Shown here: positions 55,497 through 64,000 of the stretch, piece after piece
Numbering within the stretch: the first letter of the stretch is position 1
Layout of the letters: every line of letters begins with the position of its first letter
Assembly (NCBI RefSeq): GCF_000972845.2
Contig: NC_040018.1
Span: 2,957,632 to 3,021,631, forward strand
Direction: 5' to 3'
Length of the DNA: 64,000 nucleotides
From: Larimichthys crocea
Lineage: Eukaryota; Chordata; Actinopteri; Sciaenidae
Notes under the pieces: generated by a model
The model's database searches: none
The model's input: the letters and a program-made list of their open reading frames with translations, nothing else
What the model was told of the DNA's origin: nothing
Program-made: the position numbers and the translations under genes

Positions 55497-58400
55497 ACAG
55501 TAGTCCATCTTTTATGTCCTCTATCAGAACAAACTTCTGTCTTTATCTTGGTTCATGCCTTTCTTTCTTCTAATAAGGTCATCTGAGCATGGCGCTTCGA
55601 TCCCCTGTTGAGATGAAGATAGTGTAACAAAAACAAAAGTGGTGTGGATACAGTTGTGTGGTCTTCGTATGGTCCTAGACTAGCGCTAAGTCCAACACTC
55701 TTTCTTCAATTAGTGAATCTGCCGCCATTGCTTACACAGCTTTTTGGTCAGCCTGGAGTTTCCACTCCCAGGCTTAGCACTAACAGGCTACGTCTTATCA
55801 TAAAAGCAGTGGAATGCTATTGAACCCTGTGCAGAAGTCCGCATCCCTTCCAGTGTACTGCCAAATGTGAAAACAAAGACTGTTGAATCATGTTTGCCTC
55901 CATTTGAGAGTCAGAAAGTCATGTCAGTTGCTTGAAAGCTCAAAAACATCCAAATAAAAATGTATTGTCCACTCATTTTACAGTAAGGAGTGCTTCTGGG
56001 TGGTTTAGGAATCAAAAACCTCTGGGATCTTTAAAAACTGAAGGGATTTGTTACAGTTTTGTAAAACTATGCTCTTTGACTCCTTCTGTATTCTGGTCTG
56101 TTGTTGCATTGTTTATATCTAACAAATGGTTTGAATCCTTACTGCTCTGGAATGATTGCGTTCCAACTTTCCTCTTGATTGTGTTTGATTGAGCTGGTAA
56201 TCAAACTTGGAACACATGTGAGGTCTGATTAGTGCCAGCCGTCTGAAACCAGTGGCATATTTCTACCACATGGAACAAGTGACACAGTGTTGTTCAATTC
56301 GGGCATTTGGCTTGATTTATTATGACATAAGGTAATTTAGAGGCAATTTCCCACGAAACTCTCGGGAAGATTCAAGGATATCACAAAGATATTACACAAT
56401 TCAGGCGGTGCACTCCTTGAATACATTATTACTTGCATTTTTGTTTGGTTATTAGGTATTCGTTCTGGCTATATTTTCTTGGGCATGTTTCAAAACTTTA
56501 GATTTTGTGAGTTGATGATTAAAACAAACATTTCAAATAGCTGAAAGGTGCAAGGTTTGCTCTAGACTGCCAAATGAGAAAATGCTACTCTGTGGTTTAG
56601 AGTGTGTTGTTGTCAATAACCATTTGTTTTTTTATGAAAACCAGATAAAAAGATTGTGTTTTGTCATTGTGTCTAAAACAGTCCTTTTGCAATCTGCTTT
56701 TTCTTACGAGGGTGTAGACGTCCCTCTCTAATCCTACTACTAAGAGCTTGTATGCACAGTCACATCTGTGTGGAAACAGCTGGTGTTAGGAAAAGTTTGA
56801 AGCTGTGAGAGAGAATACAACCTCACTAATTGGGTGAGAGGCTGACATTTCTTCATTTCGTTCTCTTCTTTCATTTCTTTCTGGGTTGAAGACCAAAAAT
56901 AATAATTGAATTGTCTAAATCTGGGTTCTTGGGCTATGAAAGGTTTTAAAACAGGTTGACTCATTCCGCATCCAAGCTGTGTTTCTCTGATCAAATGGGC
57001 ATAGAGAGTGATAAATTGCAAATGAGAAGAAAAGTGATGTTCTTAAGACATCTGAAAGCATGTGACCAGTAATATAAAAGCAGAAAGAGCACTTCATGAA
57101 GCTATGTTTGTAACAAGAAGTCTTCAGTGCTCATAAACTGCATAATTGAACTTTGGGGTCCAGTTGTCAGGATCCACGGGGGGCTTATTTACCTGTAGCT
57201 GATAGAGGAAAGACACTCAGCATGCAGGGATCCTGTGCAGCTCTAACCCTGCTCCTGGAATCATGCCGTCGTTATACTGTAAATCACAGAACAGTAGGGA
57301 TTGTTGAAGAAATTTAAAAGTCTGTGTTGGTATTTCCAGATAAACATCTCATTCCTGGACACCAGCTGTTTGGCAGAGCAAAAATGGGACTCCGGCCAGC
57401 TATATATCTTGGTGGTTTTTGGTAAAGTTAGCAGGGCTTTTTTTTTTTCCATGGCTCATTTTTCAGACTTTGTTGCAGACTGTATGTGATGTTCATTATA
57501 TGTTTAATGTGGTCTGCCTGGTATAATTGGCATGGCTGTGGTGTATGTGTGTAAGAGTCTGAATATACTGCATGGAGCCTACTAAATGTTATATAGTCCA
57601 GGACAGTTTGCCTAATCATAATGTAATCTAAGCCTGTTCAAGTGTCCCTAAAGGTAGTACAGGTAGCGTTTAATCTTTATGATTAAATATATATTCAACT
57701 GTATTTGTAAGAATCAACAAATCTCACCCAAACCTTTATGCATGCATGTTTTCAGTGTAGGCAATATACTGTATATTACAGTATGATGATGGAAGAAATT
57801 ACTTCCAAATGTTTGGAGGCGAATGATCTTTTTTTCTTTTGTAGTAATAGCAGCTACTCCACCGTAACCCCATTCAGCTTTTTAGAGTAACATGAGCCTG
57901 ATAAATTTGGGGGTGCAGTTGCTCTTATACTTCAGTGATTCATTATAAGTAAGACTAAACTTGTCTATTATCTTCCTGTATGTATTAAGATGCAAATTTT
58001 GATTTATTGTGAGATCTGACAGACATACACAACAACTTTAGAATCCCCCTCCACTATGCTCGACCATCCAAATCCAAACCAGTGTCATTTTAATTTAACA
58101 TATAAACCATCGACCATAATAAACTACGCTACTACTACTCACCATTATATCCTCTTGAGGACAAGTGCCAATACTTCATTAAAGTCTGTAATCAATATTT
58201 CATCCCTCGTCAACTTGTTATCTCATCTAAGTTTTTGTAGCCTGTACTTGATTCAGTCAGGACTCTGCACACATGCAGCAATTTATTATCAATTCCTAGT
58301 AAAAATGAGTTTGTTCTCTAGAGCATGTGTTGACCAGACTCCAATGAATTTTTTCCAACTAATTTCGCATTGTGCTTTTATCTTTTCCAAAGAAACACTT

Positions 58401-61400
58401 TTGTCACAGGACAAATACTGTCTGATGTATGAGTCACTGTGAAGCTACTCTCAGTGGTGTTAATAAAGGAGTAGCAAACTCAGATTTATTCTGGGAACCC
58501 GGCAACCTTCTTTTTATAAATTACCTCTAACCTTTAGGCCATTACACACCCCATTTACACATTCATATTTACATTTCAGAAATCAGAATCACTGTCCCGT
58601 TCATATTATAATCTCGTATCACAAAAATCTTGTGTCTTGTCTATTGTTGCACTGGTTTCTGTCTATGCACAGAGAATTGTTTAATTTATGCTGAGGCAAT
58701 CACATTTTCAATCTTGTTTTTAAAATCTCAACCTAAGCAATGAAAGCAGGTAGCGCTCCCTGAGAGGCCCTCAATGTAATCTTGGCAGAAGCTTTTAAAC
58801 ACGGTGTACAGCACAAACTCTAACTGGATTATAATCCATTTAGGGCAGACACCTCCTGCTTGCCAAATTAAATAGTTCTTACTAAATACAAACATAGTTG
58901 GGGAAACTGAATCTGTCTTCTCCTGAGCAAATGAACAGCCAGGGCTGATATGAAAATAAACAGAGGGTTTAAACTCTCGTTGGAACAGTAGCTGCCAGGG
59001 TGTAGAACAACATAAAATATCATCGCACATAGACTTTCCCTTTGGAAACATCACACCACAAGATGTGTTGCATTAACTGTTGATGTGTTATCATAAGGAT
59101 TTCATTTAAAAAGTCTGTGAGAGGGACTTAACTTGGTGTTTGAGTGGTCAACCTGCAACAGACAATTGCGTATAAGCTTCGTGAAACCTAATAATTACAA
59201 GCAGAAAATTGTAGACCGTTTGGTTTTCCATGGAGATCCAAGAGGAGAAAAAAGCCTAGTACAGATTTTCCATCTGTATCACAACGAATGTAAATGCAAA
59301 CGCAATGAAACAGGAGTGCGTGTTCTCCCATGATGAAGACATGACGGAGGCAGAAGTTTATGCTAGACCACAGAACGGTATGACCTAAGTCTCTTTGTGA
59401 GGACTTTTGAGTTGTGAGTTGCCTGATTGGATATAGGAATGTGGTGAGTGGCCATAATTCATTTTTTATATACTTTTGTGCGTATGACCTGGAAAAAAAT
59501 GTGGCTTGTATAAGAGACGACTGTATATTATATGTATATGACTGTCTCAAATTCAGCACTATATTGTATCCATTATTAGGAGGCAGACAGGGAAAAAATA
59601 CCTACTGACATATAGCACATTACTACGTCCATGGAAGTAATTTCATATGGGCAGCAAGGCTTTGTGTTTAAGCTGGGTGTCGAGAGACATGGCTTTGCCC
59701 TGAATCTGGATGTGTGAGCTTTGCGGCGTTCCATTGTCGTCCATCTTGTGGCGTGTGGCTTTAGTTTCCACATTAGTCTATTTCCCACTATTGCTACTGG
59801 CACAACTTAACCTGCTCGGTGCTCTGCCAGAGATCTGGAAAAGTTAGAATGACTTACTTGAGCTCAGACAGAAACATTTACTTCTCTCATTCTCTGTATG
59901 TGGCTCTTCAGTATGTTACAATATATTGAGATTTTCCATTTGCATTAAACAACAGGGGTAATGAGAAAGTATCAGTTACTGAGTAATTGTTTTATTCTTT
60001 GGAAAACTGTGGAACACAAACACAACAGAGCTGAATGGTGTGCTCAGGAGGCAAGTTAAGTTGACTATTGGCTGAAAATCATTTCTTAGAACCACTGAGA
60101 GATTCACGGTTCCAGTGATGATTGTTTCTCTTTAGAACTCCGTGATTGATTTGGACCTCCACAATGCATCCAGCAGCCGTACGGTAACATGCCAAATCTC
60201 AGAAATGCTGAGCAAGGTCCTCTGAGACTGATGAATTTACATGCCCAGACAATCTATTAAGTAGCTAATAACATGTTGCTGTAGGATACTTCAACCAAAG
60301 TTTTTACTCTTCAGCCGTCATGTCAACATGATAAGTACTGCGGTGACGTTTGTGTTTTGGACACCATTGGACTTTTAATGTCAATTGAATCTCAGATTGA
60401 GAAGAAAAATAAAGCCCTATCCAACAAGTCCAGATTCATTTCAAGTTCCTGAATAAGGCTGTGTAGTTGGGTCAAAAATGATTACAGGAAAGTTAAAGGT
60501 GAAGTAATTGTTCTTGCTTTACGATTGCTTGGCAGAAACGCTGCACAGCAAACTGACCAAACCACAGTCATGACGTATTATCACCATATAAAGCTGTTAT
60601 GAGCAACATGTTGTTATACAAGACTACATCAATTAGTGGAGGTTAGAGGTGCTTTAATTGATTTTTAGCATCGATTTTTTTTCAATCCAGTGCTAATAAT
60701 GATGCTTTTTTTTCATTTTAAAATCAATAGCTGACCAACATCTGAAATGTGAGAAATTAAGGATGTTCCTGGCGACTAATTTCACCATTGATTCAATAGA
60801 AATTTTAATTTAGACTAGTTGACTAGTCCCAAAAAAAAAATCCTCAGACATCCAACATGTAGCAAAATTTAAAAAACCTATAAACACCCAAATGGATACA
60901 TGAATTTGTCACAGTTGCACACATTATTAAAAATGTCAGTGTACGCGTCTGAATACTACTAAAATGGGAAACATTAACAGTATCTTCCTGCCAGACAATA
61001 TTAGTATTTAATATATAGTTCTGATTTCTTGGAGATATTGCCCAACGTCATGAATTGGGCCTGCCTGTCTGTGCCAGGCCTGTTGAACTTTGTTATAACA
61101 TGCGTTGCCTTCTGTCTAATGAATGACGGTCTTGACAGCTCTATTTAACCCCAAAAGGAATAATTAGGTAAAGAAAATGAATAACAGGAGTACAGGAGTG
61201 CCTGTTTTTTCAGCCAGCTCTGCATGTTTACCCCCAAATTAACAGAAGCTTAGCATATAACTCTGCATTTCCGATTTGCAGTTCCCAAAGATACCACAAT
61301 GACTTGAACATAATGATATGTGGGATGTATTACGTATTTCCACTTCAGTTTAGCTGTGGGTGGACAGTCTTGGGAACTTAAAACCATGGATCTCAGATTG

Positions 61401-61676
61401 AGTTTACATCTACGATAGACTGTTTATTCTAAATGCCATCTTTAGAGAACATTCACAGAAGAAATCACGAACATCCAAAGAAAAGACTCTCAGTCTAGCA
61501 CACACAGAAAATCCTTGCTATATTTATTTACTCATTGCAGTATAATTTTGCTTATAGGTATACGCATCATTTTCCTACAACAAAGGAATCTTCTTATGTC
61601 ACATGCATACTCACAACATACAGTAACAGAAAAAAGGCTTAAAAATACACTATAAACCCCAAAAAACATTTAAAAA

Positions 61677-62301
61677 TCAGTCTGCATTCTGTAAAGTAAC
61701 AGGGTTTCTGCGTGGCAGCCTAAAAACCACTGAATTCCTCTCAGCCTGCATTCTGTCATTCAAGCTCTCCAAATCCAAATCTGCTCGCATTGCTTTGATT
61801 TTTATTGCCTCAACGTTGGTTGACCATCTCCTCTCATTCCTGAAAGATGATTTAATACATTTGGTGGAACAAAAGACCTGAGATTGTAAAAAGATTCTAT
61901 TGTTACGGATTATATAACATTTAAACATGTATGCAAGTTGTTCCTCCAACATTAAAATGCTGCCATACTCATTATTGGATTAAAGCAACATTCAGTATAT
62001 TTTTGATTTAGTGCCCTCAGTTTCAGAGTGCAACACCTCTGTCATAAATATGGACAGTTGTACATGTGTATTTCTTCTATGCTTTGCTAATAGGCAAACT
62101 CTCTTCCTTGCAGTAATGCCAATAGAGGCTGCTAAGCCAGGTTACAGTGCCCACTCACCCAGCTCCGGTTCTGGCACGACACCGATTCTGCTGCCGCCAG
62201 CATTCCCCCCCACGTCCCTGGCCTTGAAAACCTCCTCTTCCTGGTGGTCCTGGCTTTTGCTTAAATATGAGATCTGAGATTTTCCATCTCAGAACATTTG
62301 T
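61677..62301 (-). CDS. Candidate 3' end of an unidentified gene (two exons)
   Basis: Minus strand. The upper segment is open from 62301 and ends at a GG with donor gtgagt (last exon base 62159). The lower segment starts after a good acceptor (atcatctttcag, first base 61839) and runs 54 codons to TGA at 61677-61679. Phase 2 of the first joins the single base of the second. The joined product has a Gly/Arg-rich part (PGPPGRGGFQGQGRGG) and then a helix-like, charged end (MRADLDLESLNDRMQAERN). The upstream boundary is unknown and its acceptor is weak. SLNDR faintly recalls the SLNER motif of mRNA-export adaptors such as CHTOP, but I do not recognise the protein. It may be chance or a pseudogene. 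Confidence 0.35.
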
Positions 62302-64000
62302 CTAGTCAGCCTGTTTTCATGTTTAATGAGTGATAATACATGTACACCAGATATCCAATTACAGCAGAATACAGAAATGTTAACGTGTGCTTTTGAACTG
62401 ACAAATGACACAAGGTTTTCTATGTGGGTAATACATGGCGTCTTGTTTGGTTCATGTATTTTACAGCACATAATCCTTGACAGAGCTCTGCAAGAACTTC
62501 CTGCTATGACCTCCCAACACTTTCTCCAGGTTAATGTTTTATGCAGGGCTACTTGCTGGAACTATGCCGTGATCGCTCCCTGCAGTCCTCACAGCAGATG
62601 ATACAAGGCCAAAAAACTTGCTTCTGGAACAGCAACGTGTTTCAAAAAGCTCCTTGGAGAACTTTTGAGTGTGTGCTCTGTTGCTCTAAAAATCCATTCA
62701 TTGTTTTATGCCACCCCTGCCTTACTTGGCTGTGATTTGTGGAAAGTAACATCTCCACGGGCAATAAGCTTCAGCATGTACAGCTGAATGTTTGAAGAAC
62801 AATTTCCAAGAAATATCTACAGCAGGAACAGAGAACTGGATATGACTTCTGACACCAGGTTCTGGGACTGTGGGTATTAGGACTACATATGAAACATATC
62901 AGTAGATGTATCAATATCAATAGATGGTGGAGGCTTCAGGCTCCTGAGCTTCTGAATCTGACCTCCCAGATGATTCAACTTTTGAGTCAGAGTGAACACT
63001 TAGTCACATTGTTTTGTTGCTTTAGAGTTGATACACTTGTGGGGAAGTCCATCTTCTGAGGCAGAGAGGGACATATGAAACAGAAAAGAGAGATTGTTTT
63101 TTTCTCAGTTCACAACAAAACTGAAAAGTCTTTGTGTCTGCTTGGATTTAAAATCAAAGGCTTTCTGCATAGCATTGATTACTGGCAGATTTAGGGTTGG
63201 GGAAAGTGCTTTCTTTAGCTCTAAGGAATGGTCATAGACATCATTGTTTGTATTTGTGTCTGTGCAGAGAAAAATATGTATAAAAGTGACTTAATCTATT
63301 TCAGACTCTGTTTAGTTCGCCTCTAGTCCCCCTTACCCGAGGCATGGCAATTTTGGTTAGCAGTAAAGCATTGGAGGAAGTGTGTATTTGTTGTGTATTT
63401 GTGAGTTTGGTTTTAAGTTTTTCCAGCCCCCCCTATTGGCTCCAAATTTGTGCATATTAAAAGGAGCTTCCTGAAAAATATAAACAGCTTTTGTTTGAGT
63501 GAGTTTTTTTTTTTTCAAAACTTTCTAAATGAAACTTCACAGCCTGCTTAGTCATGAATAAAATTGTAGAAAACCTGAAATAAATTGAGAAACAGTCAGA
63601 TTTAATTATAGCTTTCAGAATTGACACAGCCCTTCAGAAACCTGTAGTTTTGCTGTTGAAATAATGCTTAAGTCATGATGCCTCAGAAAGAAGCAATTCA
63701 AAAACAGTTTAATGAAATCCCCAGAGAGTTAACTTGGAGGTCCCGAACGTGACAACATTATGATCGGTGATAGATGCTGGATCTCAACATGAGGCACGCA
63801 CCCCAGCCTGAACTCTGATGGAGATTGGCTATTTTCTCCTTTATGTCTGATCCCAGAGGCCTTGTTCTGTGTTTGGCCAAAGCTCCCGCTCTAGCCTGAG
63901 GAGACAGCCATATATCGCACACAAACAGATAATCCTGGGGTGATTGAGGTAATTTCTTGCAGTTGTGGTATGGTGTTAGAGAGGGCCCTGAAAAGGTGAG
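62302..64000. other. No feature recognised
   Basis: AT-rich sequence with no supported exon, known repeat or microsatellite of note. Further upstream exons of the minus-strand candidate would be expected here or beyond, but none stands out. Confidence 0.5.

Larger units (their letters stand above)
47620..61676. other. Intergenic region, no supported gene
   Basis: Upstream of coro2b. It contains TTA microsatellites, a few dispersed repeat fragments (49845-49927, 55016-55496, and weakly near 60745-60835) and two exon-like segments listed below. No ORF resembles a known protein. ITGA11, which lies next to CORO2B in human, shows no recognisable exon here. Confidence 0.6.

Noticed and set aside
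62011..62277. Plus-strand frame with a good-looking acceptor before MPIEAAKPGYSAHSP
   Set aside because: It overlaps the minus-strand candidate in antisense, has no donor and ends in a Trp/Ser-rich tail; the minus-strand reading has matched splice sites and phase.
47620..64000. ITGA11 (expected next to CORO2B from human gene order)
   Set aside because: No FG-GAP, I-domain or signal-peptide exon is recognisable; the gene may lie beyond the window or have moved.

Overview
The window is nuclear DNA of a ray-finned fish, probably a percomorph teleost. It has large AT-rich introns, GT-AG splicing, many CA and TTA microsatellites, and fragments of dispersed repeats I know from teleosts (a tRNA-derived SINE, several MITE families, a non-LTR retrotransposon, an apparent solo LTR). 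All coordinates were worked out by hand from the sequence; family names come from recall, without any database search.

Two genes are certain and lie tail to tail. (1) anp32a, plus strand: coding exons 2-7 (1775-3966) of the leucine-rich acidic nuclear phosphoprotein. The first coding exon, expected to carry about 18 residues, lies left of the window. A 3' UTR with a 65-T run follows, ending near 5270. (2) coro2b, minus strand: the whole coding sequence in 12 exons from 47009 down to 7377, encoding a 481-residue type II coronin. Its first coding exon is only 15 nt and is separated from exon 2 by a 26.9 kb intron. The convergent ANP32A/CORO2B pair is also found on human 15q23, which supports calling both as the A/B paralogues named here and not ANP32B/CORO2A.

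Layout: 1-1774, anp32a intron 1 with a degenerate long-unit tandem repeat; 1775-5270, anp32a; 5271-7376, space between the 3' ends, probably coro2b 3' UTR; 7377-20088, coro2b exons 12 to 2; 20089-46994, coro2b intron 1, which holds a possible alternative first exon (22975-23270) and most of the mobile-element debris; 46995-47620, coding exon 1, 5' UTR and probable promoter; 47620-61676, mostly non-coding with two weak exon-like segments; 61677-62301, two minus-strand open segments whose splice sites and phase fit each other and which may be the 3' end of an unidentified gene; 62302-64000, nothing recognised.

The two genes have no shared pathway that the sequence shows: ANP32A acts in chromatin and phosphatase regulation, CORO2B in actin and focal adhesion control. 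Their link here is positional, with a possible antisense overlap of their 3' ends. I found no clear new biological system. The best candidates for something undescribed are the unidentified two-exon minus-strand segment at the right and the alternative coro2b start.
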